53,847 nt of DNA from Cyclobacteriaceae bacterium (GCA_019638285.1 JAHBUB010000023.1:1-53847); one strand, 5' to 3'; positions 8,840 to 18,603 are shown, counted from the stretch's first letter. Numbers and translations are program-made. The notes: a model not told the origin generated them from the letters alone.

Positions 8840-10282
8840 ATGGCTTACCGAAAAAAAAATGAGATGTTAGATTCAGTGCTACTGAATGACGAAATCATTA
8901 ACAAGTTCAGTGCCATTGTGGGCAAGGAAAATCTTTTTATGGATAAAGATCACCTGACCGAATATGGACACGACAGAACTGAAGACTTGGTGTTTCTACC
9001 GGATGTGGTACTTAAACCTGGCTCCACCCAGGAGGTAAGTGAAATATTAAAAGTTTGTAATCAACATAAAATCCCAATTACCCCAAGGGGAGCAGGTACA
9101 GGATTGGCGGGAGGGGCGCTACCTGTTAAAAAGGGTGTAATACTTTCTATGGAGCGATTCAATAAGATTTTGAATATAGATGAATTGAATTTGCAAGCTA
9201 CTGTAGAGCCAGGAGTGATTACCGAGGTTTTTCAAAACACAGTTAGAGAGAAAGGGCTTTTCTATCCGCCTGACCCTGCAAGCAAAGGCTCTTGCTTTTT
9301 GGGTGGGAACCTAGCCAACAACTCAGGAGGACCAAAAGCTGTGAAGTATGGGGTAACCCGTGACTACGTGCTTAACATGGAGGTAGTGTTACCCACAGGA
9401 GAAATCATTTGGACAGGTGCCAATGTGATGAAGAATTCAACTGGGTACAACCTTACTCAGCTTATGTGTGGCAGTGAAGGTACATTGGGCGTTATTACTA
9501 AAATCGTTTTTAAACTTCGTGGATACCCACAAAAGAATGTGCTGCTTCTCATTCCTTTCACTACCAATGAGGAAGCCTGTAAAGCAATAGCCGCCATTTT
9601 TATAGAAGGCATTACTCCTTCTGGCGTTGAATTTTTTGAAAGGGAAGCGGGTACAAAGACGATCGAGTACTGTGAAAAAGTTTTAAACAGTCCCGTCACT
9701 ACTCAACTACCAGAAAATATGGGAGCTTATCTACTCTGCGAATTGGATGGCAATGATGAGGATGTGTTGATGAAAGATGCGGAACGCATAATGGCAGTAG
9801 TCGAAAAGTATGATATAGGGGAAACACTGTTTGCAGATAGTGCGCTTCAAAAAGAGGAGCTATGGAAAGTAAGAAAAAATATCTCTCCAGCCGTAAACTG
9901 GAAAACAGTGACTAAATCAGATGATGTAGTCGTTCCCAGGTCTCAATTGCCAAAATTGATCACTGGCATTAAAGAGATTGGCAAGCAATACAATTTTAGT
10001 ACGGTCTGCTTTGGACATTTGGGTGATGGAAACCTTCACGTTAATTTCCTGAGAGATGGCATGAGTGATCACGATTGGGAAAACAAAGTACCGGAAGGAA
10101 TTGGAGAGGTTTTTAAATTGGTGGTAAGCCTTGGTGGAACTCTGTCAGGGGAACATGGAATTGGAATTACTAAACGACCCTACATGGCCATCGCCATGGA
10201 CGAGGTGAATCTTAATCTGATGCGGGGAATAAAAAAAGTATTCGACCCCAATGGCATATTGAATCCTGGTAAAATATTTTGA
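8840..10282 (+). CDS. glcD: FAD-linked oxidase, GlcD/D-lactate dehydrogenase type
   Basis: 480 residues. The FAD_binding_4 (PCMH/VAO-type) domain covers about 50-230, with TPRGAGTGLAGGALP, PPDPASKGSCFLGGNLANNS and CGSEGTLGVITKIVFKL as flavin-contacting motifs. The FAD-oxidase C-terminal domain (about 235-478) contains CFGHLGDGNLHVN and SGEHGIGITKRPYM. Length fits the glycolate oxidase GlcD and D-lactate dehydrogenase families, which oxidise 2-hydroxy acids. No GlcE or GlcF subunits are adjacent, so it may act alone on D-lactate or D-2-hydroxyglutarate. A downstream in-frame ATG (residue 9) is an alternative start. It is transcribed divergently from the nlpC cluster, 21 bases away. Confidence 0.9.
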   Translation: MAYRKKNEMLDSVLLNDEIINKFSAIVGKENLFMDKDHLTEYGHDRTEDLVFLPDVVLKPGSTQEVSEILKVCNQHKIPITPRGAGTGLAGGALPVKKGVILSMERFNKILNIDELNLQATVEPGVITEVFQNTVREKGLFYPPDPASKGSCFLGGNLANNSGGPKAVKYGVTRDYVLNMEVVLPTGEIIWTGANVMKNSTGYNLTQLMCGSEGTLGVITKIVFKLRGYPQKNVLLLIPFTTNEEACKAIAAIFIEGITPSGVEFFEREAGTKTIEYCEKVLNSPVTTQLPENMGAYLLCELDGNDEDVLMKDAERIMAVVEKYDIGETLFADSALQKEELWKVRKNISPAVNWKTVTKSDDVVVPRSQLPKLITGIKEIGKQYNFSTVCFGHLGDGNLHVNFLRDGMSDHDWENKVPEGIGEVFKLVVSLGGTLSGEHGIGITKRPYMAIAMDEVNLNLMRGIKKVFDPNGILNPGKIF

Positions 10283-10324
10283 GCGACCTTTCTCTTTTCC
10301 CAAATTCACTAACCTGCCTTTAAT

Positions 10325-12229
10325 GTGTGTGGTATAACCGGAGTATTTGCGTTTAACCTGATTGGCAAGTTCAGCATGATCAATGTAACTGCCGCCACAC
10401 AGGCTTTGGCAAAGCGTGGTCCGGATTTTCAGGATATTTATACAGATGCCTTTGTTGGACTAGGTCACAGAAGACTATCAATCATTGATACAAGTGATGC
10501 CGGCAATCAACCCATGTGGGACGAAAGCAAAAGGTATTGTATTGTTTTTAACGGAGAAATTTTCAACTTCAAAGAACTTAGATCTGAGTTGCAGTCCAAA
10601 GGAGCTTTGTTCCAATCTGAATCAGACACCGAAGTTCTTCTTCAACTTTATATACGCGAGAAAGAAAACTGCCTTCACCAACTCAACGGCTTTTTTTCAT
10701 TTTGTATTTACGATAAACAAGAACAATCTTTCTTCCTCACCAGAGATAGGTATGGAATCAAGCCCCTGCTGTATTTAATAGACGAAGATAAGTTTCTGTT
10801 TGCCTCCGAGATGAAAAGCATGCTGTGCTATGGCATCGACAAAACCATTGATTACGCTTCACTCCATTCCTACCTTCAACTCAACTACACTCCTGCACCT
10901 CACACCATTTTCACTCATGTAAAAAAATTGAATCCCGGGCACTATATGAAAGTGGCAAAGGGCAAGATGGAAACACATTCCTACTATGATATTCCATTTT
11001 CGAAGAACCAGATCGATCGAAGCATATCTTACGAACAGGCAAAATCTAAATTCAGAGACTTGCTGGAAGCCTCCGTACAACGCAGATTAATTGCCGATGT
11101 TCCCCTTGGCTCCTTTTTAAGCGGAGGTTTGGATTCATCGGTAGTAGTCGGTTTGGCTAGTAAACACCAACCTAATCTTCACACGTTTAGTATTGGATTC
11201 AAAGACGAGCCTTTCTTCGATGAAACGGACTATGCGAGATTGGTAGCCAAACATTTTAACACTGAGCATACCGTATTTTCATTAACGAATAACGATCTAT
11301 ACGGACACGTTCACGATATACTGGACTACATCGATGAACCTTTTGCAGATTCCTCTGCCATTGCGGTCTACATCTTAAGCAAAGAAACACGCAAGCATGC
11401 TACCGTTGCACTTTCTGGAGATGGTGCTGATGAATTATTGGCGGGGTACAACAAGCATGAAGCAATGTATAGAATGCTACATCCTGGCTTTAAAGAAAAT
11501 CTTGTTGGTAGCCTAAGTGGGCTTTGGAAAACGCTCCCCCACTCTCGCAATAACCCAATGTTTAATAAGTTCAGGCAATTGAGCCGATTTGCACAGGGCA
11601 TACAGCTAGATGCCAAAGAGCGATATTGGCAAATGGCAGGATTTGCCACCGAATCGGAATCTCGTCAATTGTTCTCTCCCGCTGCTCTAAATCAATTTGA
11701 ACAGCAACAGTTTCTGGAAAGGAAAAAAGAAATATTAGAAACAGTCGGTTCGGGGTCAATTAATGAAACCTTGTTAACAGATATGAAATTGGTGTTACCC
11801 AATGATATGCTTACCAAAGTAGATCTCATGTCAATGGCAAATAGTCTGGAGGTAAGAACACCGTTTTTAGATTACGAATTGGTCAATTTCATTTTTAGCC
11901 TACCGGATGATTTTAAAATCAATTCATCCCTTAGAAAAAGAATTGCTCAGGATGCATTCAAAGAAATGCTACCTGCAAAGCTTTATAACCGTCCTAAGAA
12001 AGGTTTTGAAGTCCCTTTACTAAAATGGTTTAGACGTGAAATGAAATCGATGATCATGGATGATTTGCTTTCAAAGACTTTTGTAGAAGAACAAAACATT
12101 TTCAACTACACTGAAATAACCAAACTCAAAAAACAACTATTTTCTTCTAACCCTGGGGACGTACATGCGCGAATCTGGGGATTGATTGTATTTCAATGGT
12201 GGTGGAAGAAAAATTGCAAGAACAAATAA
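10325..12229 (+). CDS. asnB: asparagine synthase, glutamine-hydrolysing
   Basis: 634 residues starting at GTG. The start is fixed because Cys2 (M-CGITGVFAF) must become the N-terminal nucleophile of the class II glutaminase domain, and the ATG two bases upstream is out of frame. The glutaminase domain (2 to about 215) contains LAKRGPD, GLGHRRLSIID, VFNGEIFN and SDTEVLL. The synthetase domain has the PP-loop SGGLDSS (266-272) and LSGDGADELLAGY. The enzyme uses glutamine and ATP to amidate aspartate or, in related proteins, other carboxylates. Length and architecture match the larger AsnB form common in exopolysaccharide and general loci; with no polysaccharide genes beside it, plain asparagine synthesis is most likely. 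Confidence 0.95.
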   Translation: MCGITGVFAFNLIGKFSMINVTAATQALAKRGPDFQDIYTDAFVGLGHRRLSIIDTSDAGNQPMWDESKRYCIVFNGEIFNFKELRSELQSKGALFQSESDTEVLLQLYIREKENCLHQLNGFFSFCIYDKQEQSFFLTRDRYGIKPLLYLIDEDKFLFASEMKSMLCYGIDKTIDYASLHSYLQLNYTPAPHTIFTHVKKLNPGHYMKVAKGKMETHSYYDIPFSKNQIDRSISYEQAKSKFRDLLEASVQRRLIADVPLGSFLSGGLDSSVVVGLASKHQPNLHTFSIGFKDEPFFDETDYARLVAKHFNTEHTVFSLTNNDLYGHVHDILDYIDEPFADSSAIAVYILSKETRKHATVALSGDGADELLAGYNKHEAMYRMLHPGFKENLVGSLSGLWKTLPHSRNNPMFNKFRQLSRFAQGIQLDAKERYWQMAGFATESESRQLFSPAALNQFEQQQFLERKKEILETVGSGSINETLLTDMKLVLPNDMLTKVDLMSMANSLEVRTPFLDYELVNFIFSLPDDFKINSSLRKRIAQDAFKEMLPAKLYNRPKKGFEVPLLKWFRREMKSMIMDDLLSKTFVEEQNIFNYTEITKLKKQLFSSNPGDVHARIWGLIVFQWWWKKNCKNK

Positions 12230-12257
12230 CATATTATTAATTAATAGCATCCAGCCT

Positions 12258-12614
12258 ATGAAAAACTTAATCCGATTTGAAGAATTGGCGTTATTCGCAT
12301 TGGCCATTTACCTCAATTCATTCTTGCCATTTCCTACTTGGCTGTTCTGGGCTTTATTTCTTGTTCCCGATATCGGCATGTTGGGTTATTTGGTGAATTC
12401 CAAAGTAGGCGCTATCACCTACAATATCCTGCATCACAAAGGGATTGCGGTCGCCTGTTATTTCCTTGGTTACTATCTTATCATTCATGAGCTCACCTTT
12501 GTAGGTGTGCTGCTACTCGGCCACAGTTCTTTTGATAGAATTTTTGGTTATGGTCTAAAATACCCAGATGCGTTTAACCATACCCACTTGGGAGTGATTG
12601 GTAAAAATCGGTAA
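12258..12614 (+). CDS. DUF4260 small membrane protein
   Basis: 118 residues from the ATG preceding KNLIRFEELALFAL; an earlier in-frame codon inside the end of asnB is rejected. There are three to four hydrophobic helices. The signature portion (FLVPDIGMLGYLV, YNILHHKGIAVACYF, GHSSFDRIFGYGLKYPDAF) matches the DUF4260 family as I remember it. Function unknown. The conserved His and Asp residues (YNILHHK, GHSSFDR, FNHTHLG) lie near membrane edges and could bind a metal, but that is speculation. It follows asnB by 28 bases and converges on glnS. Confidence 0.8.
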   Translation: MKNLIRFEELALFALAIYLNSFLPFPTWLFWALFLVPDIGMLGYLVNSKVGAITYNILHHKGIAVACYFLGYYLIIHELTFVGVLLLGHSSFDRIFGYGLKYPDAFNHTHLGVIGKNR

Positions 12615-12647
12615 TCTCGATCATTGGTACCGAATACTGATTGCCCG

Positions 12648-14309
12648 CTAATCCTTCTTCTGTTCCTTTGACCACATATCACGCAGTGTGGTGGTACGGT
12701 TAAAGACCAGCTTATCCTTCGTAGAATCAAGGTCCAAACAGAAATAACCAATCCGCATAAACTGGAAGCGATCTTTCGTCTCGGCATTCACAAGCTCAGG
12801 TTCTGCATAAGCGTGTTGTACTTTCAATGACTCAGGATTCAAATGATTAGTAAAATCATCATCGATAGCTCCCAAGTCTTCGGTATTGAATAATCGGTCA
12901 TACAATCTTACTTCCGCAGGAATGGCATGCTTAGCGCTTACCCAATGGATCACACCTTTTACTTTTAATCCTGAGCTATCAGATCCGCTTTTACTTTCTG
13001 GAAAATAAGTACAACGGAGTTCTACTACCTCTCCACTCGCATTTTTAATCACCTCATCACATTGAATAATGTAAGCACTTTTCAATCGTACCATGCCCCC
13101 TGGAAACAACCGAAAGTATTTCTTAGGAGGGTTCTCCATAAAATCATCTCTCTCTATATAGAGTTCCTTGCAAAATGGAAGGTCTCTAGATCCTGCGGCA
13201 TCATCTTCAGGATTGTTTTCACTAGGAAGAAGTTCCTCCTTATCACTTTCGTAGTTTGTGACCACTACCTTAATCGGATCAAGCACCATCATCCGCCTAA
13301 GGGCAACCTTGTTTAAGTGATCACGCACGCAGAACTCAAGCAAACCGAAGTCAATCAGGTTATCTCTCTTTGCCACCCCAATACGCTCACAGAAATCGCG
13401 AATGCTTTCAGGCGTAAACCCTCTTCTTCTCATGGCACTGATGGTAGGCATCCGTGGATCATCCCATCCATTCACGTGCTTTTCATTTACCAGCTGAAGC
13501 AATTTGCGTTTGCTCATCATGGTATAGGTCATGTTAAGCCTGGCAAACTCATATTGCTTTGAAGGAAATATCTCCAATTTCTGAATGAACCAATCGTACA
13601 ATTCACGATGAGGCACAAACTCCAACGTACATATGCTATGGGTCACTCCTTCAATAGCATCGCTTTGTCCATGCGCAAAATCATACATTGGGTAAATACA
13701 CCATTTGTCTCCCGTACGGTGGTGATGTGCATGTTTGATACGATATATCAGCGGATCACGCATAAGCATATTCACATGCTTCATATCAACCTTTGCGCGA
13801 AGTACCTTTGCTCCATCCTGGTATTTACCCTCTTTCATCTCTTCAAAGAGTTTTAGGTTCTCTTCAACAGAACGGCTGCGGAACTCATTGTCTGTCCCAG
13901 GCTTGGTGGGCGTTCCTTTTTGCAGTGCTATTTCCTCACTGGTGCTATCATCTACATAGGCTAAGCCTTTACTGATGAGCTTAACCGCAAATTCATAGAG
14001 TTGATCAAAATAATCGGAAGCATATAATTCATTGGCCCAATCAAAACCTAACCACCTTACATCACTTTTAATATTATCAACATATTCTGTCTCCTCGGTT
14101 ACTGGATTGGTGTCGTCAAAACGAAGATTCGTCTTGCCGTTGTAGTCATTTGCTAATCCAAAGTTGAGGCAAATGCTTTTGGCATGGCCCAGATGCAAGT
14201 AGCCATTGGGTTCCGGAGGGAATCGGGTGATGATCTGCTGGTACTTTCCAGATTTCAGATCCCTTTCAACAATCTCTTCTATAAAATTAAGCCCTTTTTC
14301 GTCCGCCAT
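12648..14309 (-). CDS. glnS: glutaminyl-tRNA synthetase
   Basis: 553 residues, full length for a class I GlnRS, which charges tRNA-Gln with glutamine. The HIGH motif is in PPEPNGYLHLGHAKS (HLGH at 39-42) and the KMSKS-type loop is MSKRK (265-269). The E. coli-like catalytic core segments LRFDDTNPVTEE, YPMYDFAHGQSDAIEG and DPRMPTISAMRRRG are intact, followed by the anticodon-binding beta barrels. Having GlnRS means the cell can charge tRNA-Gln directly. Monocistronic on the minus strand, with a TAGATTTG promoter element 23 bases upstream. Confidence 0.97.
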   Translation of the reverse strand: MADEKGLNFIEEIVERDLKSGKYQQIITRFPPEPNGYLHLGHAKSICLNFGLANDYNGKTNLRFDDTNPVTEETEYVDNIKSDVRWLGFDWANELYASDYFDQLYEFAVKLISKGLAYVDDSTSEEIALQKGTPTKPGTDNEFRSRSVEENLKLFEEMKEGKYQDGAKVLRAKVDMKHVNMLMRDPLIYRIKHAHHHRTGDKWCIYPMYDFAHGQSDAIEGVTHSICTLEFVPHRELYDWFIQKLEIFPSKQYEFARLNMTYTMMSKRKLLQLVNEKHVNGWDDPRMPTISAMRRRGFTPESIRDFCERIGVAKRDNLIDFGLLEFCVRDHLNKVALRRMMVLDPIKVVVTNYESDKEELLPSENNPEDDAAGSRDLPFCKELYIERDDFMENPPKKYFRLFPGGMVRLKSAYIIQCDEVIKNASGEVVELRCTYFPESKSGSDSSGLKVKGVIHWVSAKHAIPAEVRLYDRLFNTEDLGAIDDDFTNHLNPESLKVQHAYAEPELVNAETKDRFQFMRIGYFCLDLDSTKDKLVFNRTTTLRDMWSKEQKKD

Positions 14310-14331
14310 GGTGTCTACATAGATTGAAGGG

Positions 14332-14339
14332 CAAATCTA
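14332..14339 (-). promoter_or_regulatory. candidate -7 element for glnS
   Basis: The minus strand reads TAGATTTG, an exact TAnnTTTG match, 22 bases upstream of the glnS ATG. No -33 TTG is obvious at the usual spacing. Confidence 0.4.
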
Positions 14340-14449
14340 GGCAGGGTTGCTTAAACATTAATATTTAGAATGGCTTTTATTGCAGTAAGAGCTACATTTT
14401 GAGTGCCTCAAATGGGTTGATTTAACTCCGAAACTTAATTCAACATATC

Positions 14450-15141
14450 GTCCCTACGGGACTCACGGAAAACCTTGACTTTTACCTACCAACATTTAGT
14501 CCCTATGGGACTACAGCTCAAAACGAACGCTGAGTCTCAAAGTGGAAAAGTCGTATTCTCCTTACTAACAAGTCCCGTAGAGACGAAAGATCGGTAACTA
14601 CCAAAACCCTCTGGGCTTAAGTCCCATAGGGACGAGATGTTGAAAACACCTAAAGAAAGGTGGAGAGAAAGGCAAATAAACCACTACGAGATTTGCCCCG
14701 AAGGGTAAGAGACAGTTTTCCTTCCACTAATATGCTACGTCCCGTAGGGACGAAAGCTCCGTAACCACCCAAACCTTCTAAGCTTCAAGTCCCGTAGGGA
14801 CGGGATGTTGAAAACTCCTAAAGAAAGTTGGACAAAAGGATAACATATAACGTCTCGTCCCCAGAGAACAACAACTCAAAAGGAGGGCTGAGTTTCAATA
14901 TGGGAAAGTCGTATTCTCCATACTAACAAGTCCCGTAGGGACGAAAGATCGGTAATCACCCAAACTCTCTGGGCTTAAGTCCCGTAGGGACGACACATTG
15001 AAAACACTCTAAAAAAAGATGGGCAAAAGGATAACATATAATATCTCGTCCCCAGAGAACGGCAACTCAAAAGGAGGTACTTAGCCTCAGAATGGGTGAT
15101 TTAACTACAAAGTTGGTTTTAACATTCCGTCTCTACAGGAC
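14450..15141. repeat. array of nine REP-like palindromes (GTCCCGTAGGGAC and variants)
   Basis: Between glnS and the IS200-like gene lie nine copies of a 13-base palindrome with core GTCCCnTAnGGAC. They start at 14450, 14499, 14572, 14621, 14739, 14789, 14940, 14989 and 15129. Five have the exact GTCCCGTAGGGAC or its reverse complement; the others carry one to three changes. Copies 3-8 form pairs 49-50 bases apart, and the pairs recur at steps of 167 and 201 bases. This fills the 919-base gap, in which I see no gene. The short imperfect palindromes in paired arrangement next to an IS200-like transposase match the REP/BIME pattern. Confidence 0.85.
14833..15077 (+). repeat. 54-bp direct repeat, two copies, inside the REP array
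   Basis: The segment 14833-14886 recurs at 15024-15077 with about four substitutions in 54 bases, including the shared core CTCGTCCCCAGAGAAC. With the paired palindromes it shows that the whole 170-200-base unit has been tandemly duplicated and has since diverged. Confidence 0.8.
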
Positions 15142-15228
15142 TCAGATCGGTATTTCCCAAAATAATATAGAGGTGGGCTAAAAAAATAATAAATTAGAAT
15201 CTAGTAAAAGCGAAATCTAAAAAGCATC

Positions 15229-15690
15229 ATGGCTAATACCTACACCCAAATTCATATCCACGCAATTTTTGTGGTGAAGTATCGTGCTGGAATAATCTTA
15301 AATGAATGGAAGGAAGAACTATACAAATACACCACTGGAATAATTCAATCTCATCACCACAAGCTTTTAATAATTAATGGGATGTCCGATCACATCCATG
15401 TACTATTTGGCATGCGCCCCACCCAATCGCTGTCCGATCTCATGCAAGACATCAAAGGAAGTTCTTCAAAGTGGATCAATGACAAAAGATTTACAAAGTG
15501 TCATTTTGAATGGCAACAAGGCTATGGGGCGTTTTCCTATAGCAAGTCTGATCTCCAAAGTGTAATCTCTTACATCCAAAATCAAGAAGCACACCACAAG
15601 AAAAAAACATTCGTTGAGGAATACACTGACTTATTAAATGACTTTTCAATCCAATACGATGAAAAGTTCCTTTTCCGGCCATTGGAATAA
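15229..15690 (+). mobile_element. IS200-like Y1 transposase of the REP-associated (RAYT) type
   Basis: 153 residues, an intact single-domain Transposase_IS200-like (PF01797) protein. The HUH motif is H55-I-H57 (DHIHVLFGM). The likely catalytic tyrosine is Y115 in SYIQNQ, with Q119 four residues later as in IS608 TnpA helix D. The family ending QEAHHKKKTFVEEY is present. Proteins of this group nick single-stranded DNA at hairpins. No TnpB or IS ends are visible; instead it sits right beside the palindrome array, so it fits a domesticated RAYT that recognises those palindromes better than a free insertion sequence. All catalytic residues are present. Confidence 0.9.
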
Positions 15691-15737
15691 GTAGGTCACT
15701 GCCACTTTCATAAAATACATTACTGCAAATCCCTCAA

Positions 15738-17921
15738 CTATTTATCTGCTGTCCTTGGATCAGGGTCGATCTTGATCAGATACTCTTTCGGGGGTGTAGC
15801 CTTCAATAGATGCTGTATGAAGTAATCCCAGCGCCTCCGCATAATGTAGTCGCTATCCGACCCATATCCATGACGGGCATTGGGCAACAATATAAAATCA
15901 AAATCTTTGTTTGCTTTAATCAAAGCATCTGCCACCAAGTAAGCATTGTAAGGCGGCACATTATCATCCATCCCACCATGCATTAGCAAAAGTTTACCTT
16001 TTAGGTTCTTAGCAAAAACCTGATTGCCCTGTTGCTCATAATTGGACACCCCATTACTGTCTTTGATTTCAAGTCCATTGTATCGCTCGCCCCAATCATC
16101 TTCATAGTTTCTATTATCATGATTGCCCGACTCGGAGATTCCAACCTTAAAAAAGTCAGGATACTTGAACATGGCGGAAGCGGTGGCAAAGCCTCCACCT
16201 GAGTGTCCCCAAATTCCTACGCGCTCCAAATCAAGAAACGCGTGCCTCTCGGCCAGTTGTTTTAATCCTGCTATCTGATCGGGCAAAGTATTCTCTGCCA
16301 TGTTGCCATAGCAGGCATCATGAAAAGATTTGGATCGGTTGGGGTTGCAACTTCCCTCCAGCTGCACTACCACAAACCCTAACTCTGCCAATGCCTGGTT
16401 GTCCCTTCTTGCGGCACTGAAACTCCACGAACCCACACTGCCTCCTTGTGGGCCGGGGTAGATGTAAACAATAACCGGATATTTTTCATCCGCCTTCATT
16501 GCAGTAGGCGTAAACATAAGTCCGTATAGGTCCCACTGGTTGTTGGCCGACTTCACAGTAAATGGGATAGTGGGTTTCCAACCGCTGGCCCTCAACCGTG
16601 AAACATCCGCTTTTTCCAAAGTGCTAATTAGCTTGCCTTTTGTATCCCTTACTTCATACACGGGGGGCACATCGGGTTGAGAATACGTATCCGTAAAATA
16701 TTTTCTATCCGGTGAAAACTCAACGGCATGGTCTCCTATGGCTGGCGTTAGAAGTGATAATTTTTTGCCACTGAAATCTACGCTGTACAAATACCGATAG
16801 TAAGGATTGCCACTTTCTTTTCCACCGGCATTGAAGTAGATCATACGATTTTTCTCATCTACATTCAGAACTTGTCTCACTACAAAATCTCCGGAGGTAA
16901 TCTGATTTTTCAGCTTTCCTGTGCCTGCATCGTATAGATACAAATGCCCCCAGTCGCTGCGCTCTGAATACCACATGATCTCGTTTGTCTTTGAAAAGTA
17001 TCTCCAGTTGATGGTACCCCGTCCCGATTCATATTGAGTGGCCACCTTCTCTTCAAAAATATCTTTCACCTCGCCTGTATCACAATTGGCAATTCGCATA
17101 TTCTCCTGTTTATGATCACGACTCGTAGACACAAAAACAAGTTGCCTGCTGTCCTCACTCCACGCTACATCATCAAATCCACCTTCGCAAGAAATGTCAT
17201 CGCATTGTGTCCCTCTTCGGGCGTCTGCGCTCATTCTTAAGCGAACAGTCTTTGGCGCTCCGCTGATGTCAATAATGACCCGATGAATTCGAATGATATC
17301 TTCATCTCCTGGCAGGGGATACTTCCATTGCTGTAGCTCAGGCGCTCCTACTTTTGTTTTCACCAAGTACATGTCGCTGACATGTCGCTGATCCTGTTGA
17401 AACGTAGCGATCCTTTTTGAATCAGGCGACCAACTGAGTATAGGTCTATCAGTATGCTTCCAACCCGCATTATCCGTAGCATAGCCAAAGTCTTTTATCC
17501 CATCGGTGGTAAGTGCTTTTTCATTTCCAGTTGCGACCTCTTTTATCCATAGATTCCAATCCCTAATAAACGCTGCATACTTGCCATCAGGCGACAGCAC
17601 CTCATTGGGGGAGCTCGTTTCCATTTCTTCCGTTATGGATGCTTGTTCAAACAGTGCCTTTTTTGAATCTGCCGTTATTGTTTTTTTATCTGCTGGGTTA
17701 AATAATTTATACACCGCTTTGTTGGGTGTCAATGATTGGTACCAAAGCCTGCCATCTGGAAGCCATCGAGGTTGAATGGCGTTGTCTACCAGTTTATTTA
17801 CATTATCGCTCAGCATGGAGGCTGCGCGTCCATAGTCTGTATCAGTCAGCATTTTTTGATTTTGTGCGTTGGCCGCCAAGCAAGCTATGGCTAAAACAAT
17901 TACAATGATGATTTTTTTCAT
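15738..17921 (-). CDS. S9B-family dipeptidyl peptidase (DPP IV-like)
   Basis: 727 residues with signal peptide (KKIIIVIVLAIACLAANA), so periplasmic or exported. Residues about 100-450 are the DPPIV_N beta-propeller (LSPDGKYAAFIRDWNLWI; LSWSPDSKRIATFQQD; INWRYFSKTNEIMWYSERSD). The alpha/beta-hydrolase peptidase S9 domain covers about 480-710, with nucleophile S574 in GIWGHSGGGF, D652 in GGMDDNVPP and H684 in NARHGYG. The usual DPP IV nucleophile elbow GWSYGG is here GHSGGG, as in some bacterial S9 members, so strict post-proline specificity is uncertain. It probably releases N-terminal dipeptides during peptide nutrition. Monocistronic. Confidence 0.93.
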   Translation of the reverse strand: MKKIIIVIVLAIACLAANAQNQKMLTDTDYGRAASMLSDNVNKLVDNAIQPRWLPDGRLWYQSLTPNKAVYKLFNPADKKTITADSKKALFEQASITEEMETSSPNEVLSPDGKYAAFIRDWNLWIKEVATGNEKALTTDGIKDFGYATDNAGWKHTDRPILSWSPDSKRIATFQQDQRHVSDMYLVKTKVGAPELQQWKYPLPGDEDIIRIHRVIIDISGAPKTVRLRMSADARRGTQCDDISCEGGFDDVAWSEDSRQLVFVSTSRDHKQENMRIANCDTGEVKDIFEEKVATQYESGRGTINWRYFSKTNEIMWYSERSDWGHLYLYDAGTGKLKNQITSGDFVVRQVLNVDEKNRMIYFNAGGKESGNPYYRYLYSVDFSGKKLSLLTPAIGDHAVEFSPDRKYFTDTYSQPDVPPVYEVRDTKGKLISTLEKADVSRLRASGWKPTIPFTVKSANNQWDLYGLMFTPTAMKADEKYPVIVYIYPGPQGGSVGSWSFSAARRDNQALAELGFVVVQLEGSCNPNRSKSFHDACYGNMAENTLPDQIAGLKQLAERHAFLDLERVGIWGHSGGGFATASAMFKYPDFFKVGISESGNHDNRNYEDDWGERYNGLEIKDSNGVSNYEQQGNQVFAKNLKGKLLLMHGGMDDNVPPYNAYLVADALIKANKDFDFILLPNARHGYGSDSDYIMRRRWDYFIQHLLKATPPKEYLIKIDPDPRTADK

Positions 17922-18054
17922 GTTGATTCTTTGACAAGATGAAGTAGAGTGCTTTTTGTTGGGTTAAGTTAGAGTTATTTCTAAATATCTGCGCAAAAGA
18001 ATCATGTAAATCCCTTATCCCTATCCGCTGGAAACAGGCACGATAGCCCTTGCG

Positions 18055-18396
18055 CTAATTGTACCACACGGCATATCTTTTCCGCCTCAACTCCAAGGCC
18101 AGTTGTTCTTCCATCTTGAGGGCTTCGGCCCTCGTCTTCATAGGTTTTATGTGATTGTAAAGTCCAGGGCGAAGATACCGACCATACTTTTGCACGATAT
18201 TGGAAGACAGCTTGTGACCTTTTTTGTTTCTATACCCCGACCGGTGCTGCTCAAACCGTTCTTGGGGAGTCTTACTGGTCATGCCCACGTACAAACACTC
18301 CAGCACCCCATTGAATTGTGGGTTCGCCTCCCTGAATTTGGTACTTTCGGTAAATACCTTTCGGGATAATTCTATGACGTAGACTACGTAGGACAA
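18055..18396 (-). CDS. small GIY-YIG-like protein
   Basis: 113 residues. The N-terminal strand VVYVIEL and the later CLYVGMTSKTPQERFEQHRSG resemble the two halves of the GIY-YIG nuclease core: the second Tyr strand LYVG, the Arg of PQERFEQH, and a downstream acidic helix RAEALKMEEQLALELR. The first strand reads YVI in place of GIY, and there is a longer than usual insertion between the strands. Whether it is an active nuclease is unclear. No operon partner. It overlaps no other gene, and both flanks are non-coding. Confidence 0.65.
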   Translation of the reverse strand: MSYVVYVIELSRKVFTESTKFREANPQFNGVLECLYVGMTSKTPQERFEQHRSGYRNKKGHKLSSNIVQKYGRYLRPGLYNHIKPMKTRAEALKMEEQLALELRRKRYAVWYN

Positions 18397-18603
18397 TTTA
18401 TATTATTTTAAAATGGAGGTAAGATTCTCAATCACCTATATCCTCAATCTATTAAACCTAAATAAAATTAAAGTTATCAGATAACTTTCTGAGCATGCCC
18501 TTTAGTGAAAATCACAACGAGCGGAAAAACAATGGGAACAGATTTAAAAAACTATACTGAGTCTATTCTTTAGTCCTTGAAATTTATCAAATTTGGGCCA
18601 CAA

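Noticed and set aside
14450-15141. CRISPR array
   Set aside because: Palindromic repeats are only 13 bases, spacing is irregular (about 49, 73, 118 and 151 bases between starts), spacers are themselves repeated, and no cas genes are present. REP-type repeats fit better.
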